9,935 nucleotides of DNA, from the NCBI GenBank assembly GCA_031282705.1, contig JAITDF010000677.1, forward strand, positions 1 through 9,935, written 5' to 3'. Below, one piece after another: positions 1 to 7,555 of the stretch. Position 1 is the first letter of the stretch, and every line of letters begins with the position of its first letter. The notes beneath the pieces are model-generated. The model was not told where the DNA came from. It worked only from the letters and a program-made list of their open reading frames with translations, and did no database searches. The stretch comes from Opitutaceae bacterium (lineage in GTDB: Bacteria; Verrucomicrobiota; Verrucomicrobiia; Opitutales; Opitutaceae). The position numbers and the translations under genes were made by a program.

Positions 1-3000
1 CCATTGGAATTGCATGGGCTCGTCGCCGGTGACGCCGACGGTGAATGACACGGCGCCGCCGGCGGGGGCGACGGTGGAGCGCGGTTGCTCCAGAATAACC
101 GGATAGGGCATGACCAGCGTGAGCGTGCCGGTGGCGCGGCCGTAATAGGCGGGGTCGGTGACGTGGGCGATGACGTCGTAATCGCCGACCGCGACGGGCG
201 CGGCGGTGCCGCCGTTGTAGGTGATGAGAAGCGGCAGGCCGGCGGGGTCGGTGACGGCGGCGGCGGGTTTTTCCGTGCCGTCGTAGGTTTGGAAGAGGCC
301 GGACAGCGTGACCGTGGCGGGGGCGGGGCGGGCGATTTCGTCAACGGCCCAGGTGCCGTCGGCGTTGAGGGCGATGCGCGTGGTGGGGACGGCGGCGGTG
401 GCGCCGTCGAGGTGGATTTCGGCGGCGTCGGGGCCGGTGCGGAGGATGCGGATGCCGGCGGCGAGGGCGGCGGCGGCGGTGTCGTCGTCGCCTTCGTGCG
501 GGACAAAAACGGTGGCGAACGCGGCGGGTTTGCCGGCTTGCAGGGTGGAGCGCGCGTAGGTGGCGAGCGGGCTGGCGCCGGCCCAGAGCGCGGGCGAGGG
601 GCGGACGCCGCCGTGGTCGCGTCCGGGGGCGGCTTCCATGACGACGAGGAGGCGGGCGTTGTCGTCGCGGGCGCGGGTGAGGGAGTTGACAAAGCCGCGC
701 GCGTCGAACACGGCGCCGACGCCGGTGGCGGCGGCGGGAATGGCGTCGGGCGCGGCGGCGCAGGGGATTTGCCAGACGGGGCCGGCGGAGCGGCCGGCGG
801 CTTCGACGCCTGGGCGGACGGTGTCCATGACGACGAGGGCGCCGTTGTCGAGCTGCACCATGCGGCGGGTGAGCGAGGTGCCGGGCGTGAAGTAGCCGTC
901 GAGGGTGAAGGCGGCGTGGCGGGCGGTGCCGGCGGGGTTGGTTTCGACGGTGGCGGCGGCGGCGGGCGCGAAGGCTTCGAGCCAGGCGTAGTCGCCGGAG
1001 AGCTGGGAGTCGTAGTCGTAGCGGTCGCGGATATGGACAATCTGGTCGTCGAAGGGATGGGCGTCGGGGTCGGCGGTCAGCACCTTCCAGTAGAATTTAA
1101 CATAAGGATACGCCGCGGGGTCCACGGCGGGCGAGGGGTTTGCCTGCGTGGCGGGCGTGCGGGCGAAGGTGGCGGCGTCGGCGGTGTCGTAGGCGCGGAC
1201 GGTGAAGCGGAGGGCGGGGAGCGCGACGCCGCCGATGACGGGGCCGGCATCGACAGCGGCTTCGAGCACGGCGTTCCAGCCGGCGGCGTTGTCGGTGGCG
1301 TTTAATACAGTTTCGGCACCGTCGGCGGCGACGAGGCGGAAATTGCTTATCCAGACAGTGGCGGTGTTGGCGGGGTCGCGCTGCTCGAAGCGCCACTCGG
1401 GGCGTTCTATCAAATGGCGCCCGCCGCCATTATGCAACGGGTCGGCGGAATTTGTTATTTCCGGAAAATCGGCGGTGGGGATGACGGCCTCATACCACGT
1501 GTCGTTTTGCGGCCGGCCGCGATAGGGGAAGGGCGCGCCGGGGCGGTTTATCAAAACCATGCTGGCGGCGTCGCTGGCGCGGTTGTGGTAGCCGAGCGAA
1601 TGAATATAGGCGTTGTTATTATATTCATACAACGCGACGGCGCCGGTCTGCTCCTTGTGACTGTGGTAGCCGTGCGAAAAAACCTCGGCGACGGTGAAGG
1701 GCGAGCCGGGCGCGCGGTCCGGGGCGAGGATGATTTTGTCGGGCTCGGCGGGGGAGAGGCGGGTGTTGCGCGTGAGGAGCGCGGAGCCGGCGGCGTTGGC
1801 GGCGGGCGCGGCCGCCTCGTCCGCCCAATCCCAAAGGTAGGTTAATAAAAACAGATTCAGCGGGTGGCGCGCGCGGGTGCTTTTGCGGGCGAGGTTCCAC
1901 GAGGCGAGCGCGGCGGAGCGGTGGGCGGCGTCGCCGGTGCGTCGCGCGGCCCACTCGAAGACGGCGGGCCAGCAGTCCGCGTCGGGCAGCGAGGAGCCGT
2001 TGCCGCTGTCGCCGTAGTCGGGCATCCGGCCCGAGCCGGCGACCTGGTCGCGGAAGCGCGCGAGCATGGCGCGCGTGCCGGCGTGGTCGAGGTCGGCGGC
2101 GGGCAGGCTGGCGGCGAGCGCGGCGGGGGCGCGCTCCTGCATGAACACGGTCATGGGCCAGAAGAGTTTGTTGTAATTGAGGGCGTTTTCGACGGTGTCG
2201 TGGCGCGCGGCCCACGCGTTCCATTGTTTTATGACATACGCGGCGCCGGCGCCGTCCCAGCCGGCGGCGCCGTCGAGGTCGGGCCAGAGCGCGAGCGCCT
2301 GCGCGGTGGCGGCGCCGTCGAAGGCGCCGGCGTTGTTGTCGCCGACCTTTCCGGGGCCGCAGTTGGCGGCGGCGATGGCTTTCATGTCGGCCTGGAACGC
2401 GGCGTCGAAGGCGGCGTCGAGCGCGGAATAATTGTTTTCGAGCAGGATTTTATAGGCTTCGAGAAAGGCGAATTTCGCCTGGAAACCGATGCTCCAGCCG
2501 GAGGGCGTGGCGGCGCGCTGGGCGCGGAGGGCGGCGAGCAGGGCGAAGGCGCGGCCGGCGAGGGCGGGCTCGGTTTTCCCGCCGGCGAGCCAGAGGCGCG
2601 CGGCGGCGGCGGCGATCTCCGGCACGCTGTCGGGCGCGGGCTTGCCGGCGGGCAGGAGCGCGGGGAGCGCGGCGTCGGAATACTCATTGTATAAAGCGTC
2701 GTCCACCCAGGCGCGCACCACGGGTTTGTATGAAGTGTCCGCCCCGTTTTTCGGCAGGAGGCGCACCTGCTCGATTTGTTCGGCGGTGAGCGCGGTTCTA
2801 TAAATGCGGATGCAGGCCATCTTGCCGTCGAAATTGCGGCCCCTGACATTGGCGTCGTAGAAACCGAAGCGGGAGAATGCGCCGTTGCGGAGGCCGGCGG
2901 GCGCCCAGTTGGCGGCGGGGGTGATGGTTTTGCCGGGGGCGGCGGCGGTGTTTTCGGTGGCTTCATACACGGAGACCTCGCCGGCGGCGTCGGTGCGGAG

Positions 3001-3654
3001 GTTCCAGGTGAAGGCGAGGAATTTCCACTCGCCGGCCTTGCCGGCGTTTTTGTCGGTGGCGAGGCAGGACTGGTTGGCGCCGGCGGCGTTATATACAAGA
3101 CCGCGGGAGGCCTGGCCGGAGAGCAGGATGTCAACGGACTGGGTGTGCCACAGTATCACCTGGTCGTTGGCGCCGGTGGCGGCGGGGGCGTCGTGCGCGA
3201 GTTTATACCAAAGTGTAATCGTGCCCTGGCGGGAGGCGCCGGCGTCGGCGAAATAGTCGGTGAAGTTGTCAAGGCCGGCCATGTATTTGGTGTAGGCGGC
3301 GGCGGTGGCGCCCATTTCATTGCCGGAGAAATCAATGGCGCGGCCGTTGCCGAAGGGGGCGTCGCCGTGGCCGGTGCGGCGGTCGACGGCGCTGGCGGCG
3401 GCCCACGTGGTGCTGGAGGAGGGGGCGGGATTTTCCTTGGTCACGGCGTCGCAGCCGGCGGCGGTGCCGGTGTTGGTCATGGCGGAGCCGCGCCCATCCA
3501 GCGCGTAATGGATGGCGGGCTCCGGCAGCGGCGCGGGCTGCGCTTGCGCGGGGCGCGTCGGCAAGGCGGGCATCAGGCAGGCAATGGCCGCCAGCGACGC
3601 CGGCAGGCGGGACGCGAAAAACAAACGGGAAACGCGGGCGTGGTGTGTTTTCAT
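1..3654 (-). CDS. Secreted modular LamG / heparinase-like (putative polysaccharide lyase) protein, C-terminus cut off by window edge
   Basis: Reading the minus strand from the ATG at 3654 gives 1,218 codons without a stop to the window edge; the gene continues outside. Residues 1-39 look like a signal peptide (Arg-rich start, hydrophobic core, AQA cleavage site). Residues about 45-300 resemble a LamG/concanavalin-A-like jellyroll, opening with HYALDGRG and closing with DGKMACIRIYRTALTAEQI. Residues about 340-640 are alpha-helical and rich in Ala and Trp, with a GRMPDYGDSGN motif at 542-552, as expected of an (alpha/alpha) toroid. Residues about 650-730 contain a His/Tyr-rich strand region (SHGYHSHKEQTG at 660-671) like heparinase II/III-type lyases. 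Residues about 915-1105 continue as beta-sandwich (RRMVQLDNGALVVMDTVRPG). An MBG-like repeat (about 1112-1180) and an Ig-like start (VILEQPRSTVAPAGG) follow. Seen: the modules. Inferred: surface or extracellular cleavage of a uronic polysaccharide. No Shine-Dalgarno sequence precedes the start. It is transcribed divergently from the receptor operon. Confidence 0.88.
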   Translation of the reverse strand, partial: MKTHHARVSRLFFASRLPASLAAIACLMPALPTRPAQAQPAPLPEPAIHYALDGRGSAMTNTGTAAGCDAVTKENPAPSSSTTWAAASAVDRRTGHGDAPFGNGRAIDFSGNEMGATAAAYTKYMAGLDNFTDYFADAGASRQGTITLWYKLAHDAPAATGANDQVILWHTQSVDILLSGQASRGLVYNAAGANQSCLATDKNAGKAGEWKFLAFTWNLRTDAAGEVSVYEATENTAAAPGKTITPAANWAPAGLRNGAFSRFGFYDANVRGRNFDGKMACIRIYRTALTAEQIEQVRLLPKNGADTSYKPVVRAWVDDALYNEYSDAALPALLPAGKPAPDSVPEIAAAAARLWLAGGKTEPALAGRAFALLAALRAQRAATPSGWSIGFQAKFAFLEAYKILLENNYSALDAAFDAAFQADMKAIAAANCGPGKVGDNNAGAFDGAATAQALALWPDLDGAAGWDGAGAAYVIKQWNAWAARHDTVENALNYNKLFWPMTVFMQERAPAALAASLPAADLDHAGTRAMLARFRDQVAGSGRMPDYGDSGNGSSLPDADCWPAVFEWAARRTGDAAHRSAALASWNLARKSTRARHPLNLFLLTYLWDWADEAAAPAANAAGSALLTRNTRLSPAEPDKIILAPDRAPGSPFTVAEVFSHGYHSHKEQTGAVALYEYNNNAYIHSLGYHNRASDAASMVLINRPGAPFPYRGRPQNDTWYEAVIPTADFPEITNSADPLHNGGGRHLIERPEWRFEQRDPANTATVWISNFRLVAADGAETVLNATDNAAGWNAVLEAAVDAGPVIGGVALPALRFTVRAYDTADAATFARTPATQANPSPAVDPAAYPYVKFYWKVLTADPDAHPFDDQIVHIRDRYDYDSQLSGDYAWLEAFAPAAAATVETNPAGTARHAAFTLDGYFTPGTSLTRRMVQLDNGALVVMDTVRPGVEAAGRSAGPVWQIPCAAAPDAIPAAATGVGAVFDARGFVNSLTRARDDNARLLVVMEAAPGRDHGGVRPSPALWAGASPLATYARSTLQAGKPAAFATVFVPHEGDDDTAAAALAAGIRILRTGPDAAEIHLDGATAAVPTTRIALNADGTWAVDEIARPAPATVTLSGLFQTYDGTEKPAAAVTDPAGLPLLITYNGGTAAPVAVGDYDVIAHVTDPAYYGRATGTLTLVMPYPVILEQPRSTVAPAGGAVSFTVGVTGDEPMQFQW

Positions 3655-4023
3655 GGGAGGGGACGGAGTGCGGGATTGGCGGTGCCTGCGTCCTCGCGGC
3701 GGCGCGGGGGCGCGTGTTGAACCGGGGCCGAGTCTGGCGGGCGCGCGGGTTTTTTGTCCAGACGGCGTGCATGGCCGAAAGAAACAGGTTTTTGGCCGTA
3801 ACGATTATGGGCGGCACCGCCGGCGGGGCGCGAAAGGCGGCGCGGGCGGGCAAAATGAGTTTCCCTCCAAGGCGGCCTTCCGTTCCGCCCGCCGGCGCCG
3901 CCGGTGAAAGCCAAATATGCGTTTCGGCAAAATTCGTGATTGAAACAGACATGGCGGTTTCGCGCGCACTCGTCTATGATGATGCTTCGTGACAGACTTC
4001 CCGCAACCCAGCCACCTCCCCGC
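3655..4023. promoter_or_regulatory. Divergent intergenic promoter region
   Basis: This 369-bp gap lies between the start codons of the minus-strand lyase-like gene and the plus-strand receptor, so it must carry both promoters. It holds no convincing gene. The half nearest the receptor is less GC-rich and contains a plus-strand TATGAT hexamer at 3975-3980, a possible -10 without a good -35. It also has three GTTTC/GAAAC half-sites at 3921-3925, 3942-3946 and 3957-3961 that could form an operator. A GC-rich inverted repeat (3818-3827 with 3888-3897) is also present. I could not find a good minus-strand promoter. The assignment rests on gene orientation; the individual boxes are weak. Confidence 0.6.
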
Positions 4024-6417
4024 ATGAAACACCCGACCCTCGGATTGATTTTATTTTCCGCTCCATTCGCTCCGGCGTTTTCCGCCGCGCAATCCGCCCC
4101 GGCGGCGCCGCCGGACGACGAGATCGTGGTGCTTTCCGCCTTCGAGGTCAGCGCCGGCTCGCAGCGTGGCTACCAGGCGTCGGAGTCCGCCGTCGGCACG
4201 CGCTACGCGGCGTCCATCCTGGATCAGCCGCTCTCCGTGCAGGTCGTGACGAGCGAGTTCATAGAGAGTTTCCTCGCGTTCGACGTGAACGACGTGCTCG
4301 CCTACACGAGCAGTTTCGTGCCCGCCGAGGGCACGGGCGCGTTCACGCTGCGCGGCATCCGCGCCACCTCCAGCCAGTATAAAAACGGCATCCGCGAGGG
4401 CGGCATCTACGGCCCGGCCAGCGTGGACCGCGTGGAGGTCATCCGCGGCCCCAACGCCGCCATCTACGGCGCGACCGAGCCGTCCGGCCTGCGCAACGTC
4501 GTCACCAAGCAGGCCGGCGCGAGGCCCGCCCAACTGCTGCGCCTGCAGGCGGGATCGGACGACTTTTTCCGCGCCGTGCTCTCGGTCAACCAGCCGTTGA
4601 TAAAACGCCGCCTCCACACGCGCTTTGATATTTCCACCGACCAGAGCAAACAATACACGCAGGATTTCGGGCGCTTTTACCGCAAGTCGGCCTACAATTC
4701 CTCCACGTGGAAAATCGGCCCGGACACCGCGCTCACATATCATCTGGATTATGTGAAATTCCGCTCCTACGTGCAGGCGTCCGGCGTGCTCCCGTGGGTG
4801 GTCGCCAACATCACCCGGCCCGACGGCGGCGCGCAGGCGAACGTTCCCGTCGCCCTCTTCGGCGCCGGCATGTGGGAGGAATACAAACACATCAACACCG
4901 CCGGCCCCCACGCCTACAACGAAATAGAATACTCGCAACTTGACGCCAACCTCACGCACAGGTTCACCGGCTGGCTCTCGCTGCGCGTGCTCGGCGCCAC
5001 GTGGTATCGCCGGCAGAACATCCTCCGCGGCGCCAACTACTCCGGCACCCCCTCCAACGCATACAACGCCACCACCATGCAACTGCTCGGCACCGCCCAG
5101 CCCCGCCTCGAACGCAACCGCCAGCGGCAGTATAACATCCAGGCCGACCTCCTCGCCGACTTCAAGACCGGCCCGGTCAAACACAAGCTCCTCGTCACCG
5201 CCGATTATCTTATCAACGACACCGGCCAGAAATACCGCACCAGCGGCCTCGCCAGCCGCGTCACAAATCTTAACGATGAATTCTGGGGCGCGCGCCGGTT
5301 TTATAATCCCGCGTTCCGCTACGAATTTGATTTCGACGACACCGCCACCTGGTCCAACCTCACCATCGACACCGCCACCCAGGGCATCGCGAAGGGCCTC
5401 ATGGTTTCCGAGCGCTTCTCGCTGTTCGGCGACCGTCTCTTCGGCTTCATCGGCGGGCGGCACGACGAGTTGAAGAACAGCCAGGCCGACGAGCTTAACG
5501 CCGTCGCCTACCACGGGGTCAGCCACGCCCCCGGCTCCGTCGTGGGTTTCGACCCCGAAAAGGCCGATACCATCCAGAGCGGCATCGTGTATAAAATCCT
5601 CCCCGCGCTCTCGGCGTATTTTAATTTCAGCCAGTCCTTCAACGGCCAGCGCGCCGACGTCGTCTGGTATCAGGACATCAACCGCCACCCCCTCAAGGCC
5701 CAGCGCGGCGAGGGCTGGGAAATTGGTATCAAGTCCGCCCTCATGGACGGGGCGTTCGCCTTCACCGTCACTTATTATAATGTGGACAAGAAAAACGTCT
5801 CCCGCCAGGCAAAGGACGAATGGGGCAACAACCTCGAAATCCCCGACGGCACCGGCGGCTACTACGCCACCCTCACCGGCGTCACCTCGCAGGGCGTCGA
5901 GCTCGACTTCAACTGGAAACTCTCCCGCAACCTCGGCGTCTTCGGCTCCACCAGCTGGGACGACATTTCATACAGCCGCGTCGGGCAGGCCTACGACGGC
6001 TACCTCCTCGGCCTCCCGCCCGACGGCACCCCCGAATGGTCCGGCGCCCTCGCCCTTCGCTACGACTTCACCGACGGCCCGCTCAAGAACTTCTCCCTCC
6101 GCGCCGGCCTCCGCCACATGGGTGCCATGCTCGTGGACACCTCCACCTACTCCATCTACGGCAACAGCGGCATCCGCGCCCCCGACCTGGTCATCACCGA
6201 CGCCGGGCAAAACCCCGTATATTCCTACGCCCAGTATTTCTTCAAAAACGCCGCCTACACCGTCGTTGACCTCGGCGTCAGCCGCGAATTCCGGACGAAA
6301 AAAATCCGCCACCTCGTGAGCCTCGACGTGAAAAACCTGCTCGACGCCTCCTACCTGAAAGGCCGCCGCCCCGGCGACCCGTTCGCGGTATATTTTTCAT
6401 ACGAAATCAGGCACTGA
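4024..6417 (+). CDS. TonB-dependent outer-membrane receptor (siderophore-receptor type, Opitutaceae-like)
   Basis: A 797-residue outer-membrane beta-barrel transporter that takes up ligands using energy from TonB-ExbBD. I chose the ATG at 4024 because it gives a short signal peptide (MKHPTLGLILFSAPFAPAFSAAQS); the upstream TTG at 3940 would add a non-signal extension. The mature N-terminus carries a TonB-box-like segment, EIVVLSAFEVSA (33-44). The plug domain spans about 65-165 and includes FTLRGIRATSSQYKNGIR and VDRVEVIRGPNAAIYGATEP, which ends in GLRNVVTK. The rest (about 170-797) is the barrel, ending with VSLDVKNLLDASYLKGRRPGDPF. The length fits the family. No SusD-like gene accompanies it. 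Siderophore-type annotation is by plug similarity only. The downstream GH105 and lyase-like genes suggest that it imports oligosaccharides; that is inference. The last residue is His rather than the usual aromatic. Confidence 0.95.
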   Translation: MKHPTLGLILFSAPFAPAFSAAQSAPAAPPDDEIVVLSAFEVSAGSQRGYQASESAVGTRYAASILDQPLSVQVVTSEFIESFLAFDVNDVLAYTSSFVPAEGTGAFTLRGIRATSSQYKNGIREGGIYGPASVDRVEVIRGPNAAIYGATEPSGLRNVVTKQAGARPAQLLRLQAGSDDFFRAVLSVNQPLIKRRLHTRFDISTDQSKQYTQDFGRFYRKSAYNSSTWKIGPDTALTYHLDYVKFRSYVQASGVLPWVVANITRPDGGAQANVPVALFGAGMWEEYKHINTAGPHAYNEIEYSQLDANLTHRFTGWLSLRVLGATWYRRQNILRGANYSGTPSNAYNATTMQLLGTAQPRLERNRQRQYNIQADLLADFKTGPVKHKLLVTADYLINDTGQKYRTSGLASRVTNLNDEFWGARRFYNPAFRYEFDFDDTATWSNLTIDTATQGIAKGLMVSERFSLFGDRLFGFIGGRHDELKNSQADELNAVAYHGVSHAPGSVVGFDPEKADTIQSGIVYKILPALSAYFNFSQSFNGQRADVVWYQDINRHPLKAQRGEGWEIGIKSALMDGAFAFTVTYYNVDKKNVSRQAKDEWGNNLEIPDGTGGYYATLTGVTSQGVELDFNWKLSRNLGVFGSTSWDDISYSRVGQAYDGYLLGLPPDGTPEWSGALALRYDFTDGPLKNFSLRAGLRHMGAMLVDTSTYSIYGNSGIRAPDLVITDAGQNPVYSYAQYFFKNAAYTVVDLGVSREFRTKKIRHLVSLDVKNLLDASYLKGRRPGDPFAVYFSYEIRH

Positions 6418-6426
6418 GCCGCGACA

Positions 6427-6435
6427 TGATATAAT
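6427..6435 (+). promoter_or_regulatory. Possible extended -10 promoter (TGATATAAT) before the GH105 gene
   Basis: The 47-bp gap between the receptor stop and the GH105 start contains a perfect extended -10 (TGn followed by TATAAT) 29 bp ahead of the ATG. There is no recognisable -35 at 16-18 bp spacing, which an extended -10 can tolerate. It could give the GH105 and lyase-like pair its own transcription. TATA-type words are also common inside coding sequence here, so this may be chance. Confidence 0.35.
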
Positions 6436-6464
6436 CGTTCCCGCGCCCTTGCCGACACTTTATA

Positions 6465-7550
6465 ATGAACCCCACCACCACCGCCGCCGACCTTGAGAAA
6501 ACAATCGCGCGCGTCATCGCGCGCATGACAACCCTGAGCGCCGGGCGCGGGCGGGAAAAATGCCCGATAGACATCGTGGCCTTCGACTGCTGGGAGTGGC
6601 CCCAGGGCGTGGGCCTGTATGGACTGTGCAAATACCACGAGCAAACCCGCGACCCGGCGACGCTCGCGCTGCTGCGCGGCTGGTTCGCGCGGCGCCTCGC
6701 CGCCGGCGCGCCCGCCCGCAACGTCAACACCACCGCCCCCATGCTCGCCCTCGCCCACCTCGCCGAAGCCGGCCACGGCGGCGGCGACGCGCCCGCTCTC
6801 TGCGCCGACTGGGCGGAGTGGGTTTTCTCAAAAATGACCCGCACCGCCGACGGCGGCATCCAGCACGCCGTCACCGGCCTCGCCAACGACGGCCAGCTCT
6901 GGGCCGACACGCTCTACATGACCGTGCTCTTCCTCGCCAAGGCCGGGCGCCTCCTTCGCCGCGACGATTACCTGGAGGAGGCCGCGCGCCAGTTTCTTGT
7001 TCATATAAAATACCTTTTCGATCGCGAGACCGGCCTCTGGTTTCACGGCTGGGATTTCAACGGACGCCACAATTTCGCCCGCGCGCGCTGGGCCCGCGGC
7101 AACTGCTGGTTCACCGCCGGCGTCGTGGATTTCCTGGAAATCGCCCGCCCCTCCGCCGCCGTGCGCGGCTTCCTCGTGGACACCCTCCGCGCGCAAGTGG
7201 ACGCGCTCGCCCGCCTGCAAGCCGCCGACGGCCTCTGGCACACCCTGCTCGACGACCCCGCGTCCTACGCCGAGACCAGCGCCAGCGCCGGCTTCGGCTA
7301 CGGCATCCTCGCCGGCGCGCGCCTCGGCTACCTCGACCCTGCCGCCGCCGCCGTCGGACGCCGCGCGCTCGACGGCGTGCTTGGCAAAATCCTCCCCGAC
7401 GGCACCGTCACCGGCGTCTCCTTCGGCACCCCGATGGGCCGCACGCTCGACTTCTACCGCGACATCCCGTGCCGCCCGATGCCCTACGGCCAGTCGCTCG
7501 CCGTGCTCCTGCTCGGCGAGGCGCTCAAACACGAAAAAATCAAAAACTAA
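6465..7550 (+). CDS. GH105/GH88-type unsaturated uronyl (rhamnogalacturonyl) hydrolase, cytoplasmic
   Basis: A 361-residue (alpha/alpha)6-barrel hydrolase of the YteR/GH105 type. It removes the 4,5-unsaturated uronic acid from the non-reducing end of oligosaccharides made by polysaccharide lyases, by hydrating the double bond. Family signatures visible are FDCWEWPQGVGLYGL (40-54), NTTAPMLALAHL (88-99), DGQLWADTLYMTVLFLA (142-158), RARWARGNCWFTAGV (206-220), YAETSASAGFGYGI (268-281) and a C-terminal CRPMPYGQSLAVLLL (336-350). Asp148 in LWADTLYM corresponds to the expected catalytic Asp of YteR-like enzymes. There is no signal peptide, so it probably acts in the cytoplasm after uptake. The length is normal for GH105. 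It lies 47 bp after the receptor and 5 bp before the next gene, which points to an operon. GH105 is favoured over GH88 by the YteR-like motifs. The exact substrate is unknown. Confidence 0.93.
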   Translation: MNPTTTAADLEKTIARVIARMTTLSAGRGREKCPIDIVAFDCWEWPQGVGLYGLCKYHEQTRDPATLALLRGWFARRLAAGAPARNVNTTAPMLALAHLAEAGHGGGDAPALCADWAEWVFSKMTRTADGGIQHAVTGLANDGQLWADTLYMTVLFLAKAGRLLRRDDYLEEAARQFLVHIKYLFDRETGLWFHGWDFNGRHNFARARWARGNCWFTAGVVDFLEIARPSAAVRGFLVDTLRAQVDALARLQAADGLWHTLLDDPASYAETSASAGFGYGILAGARLGYLDPAAAAVGRRALDGVLGKILPDGTVTGVSFGTPMGRTLDFYRDIPCRPMPYGQSLAVLLLGEALKHEKIKN

Positions 7551-7555
7551 AAAAC

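Noticed and set aside
85..1305. Plus-strand open frame of 406 codons, Gly/Val/Ala-rich
   Set aside because: It is antisense to the large minus-strand gene, whose translation shows a signal peptide and recognisable MBG and Ig-like modules. The plus frame is low-complexity, as expected when GC-rich codons are read from the other strand.
1864..3720. Two long plus-strand open frames (1864-2694 and 2776-3720)
   Set aside because: Glycine-rich low-complexity shadows of the same minus-strand gene; no domain or signal is visible.
3818..3897. GC-rich inverted repeat CGCCGGCGGG / CCCGCCGGCG in the divergent gap
   Set aside because: Arms are 10 nt with a 60-nt loop and simple CG-rich composition; expected by chance in this DNA.
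3940..4023. Alternative TTG start for the receptor at 3940
   Set aside because: It would put 28 polar residues (MKQTWRFRAHSS and so on) ahead of a good signal peptide that begins at the ATG at 4024.
4051..5688. Minus-strand open frame of 545 codons
   Set aside because: Antisense to the TonB-dependent receptor, whose plug motifs settle the coding strand. The minus frame has no family pattern.
6560..7555. Upstream extension of the lyase-like frame through the whole GH105 gene (332 codons without stop)
   Set aside because: The extension is Arg/Pro-rich low complexity and overlaps a clearly recognisable GH105 in another frame. The signal peptide just after 7556 marks the real start. Lack of stops is due to GC-rich codons.
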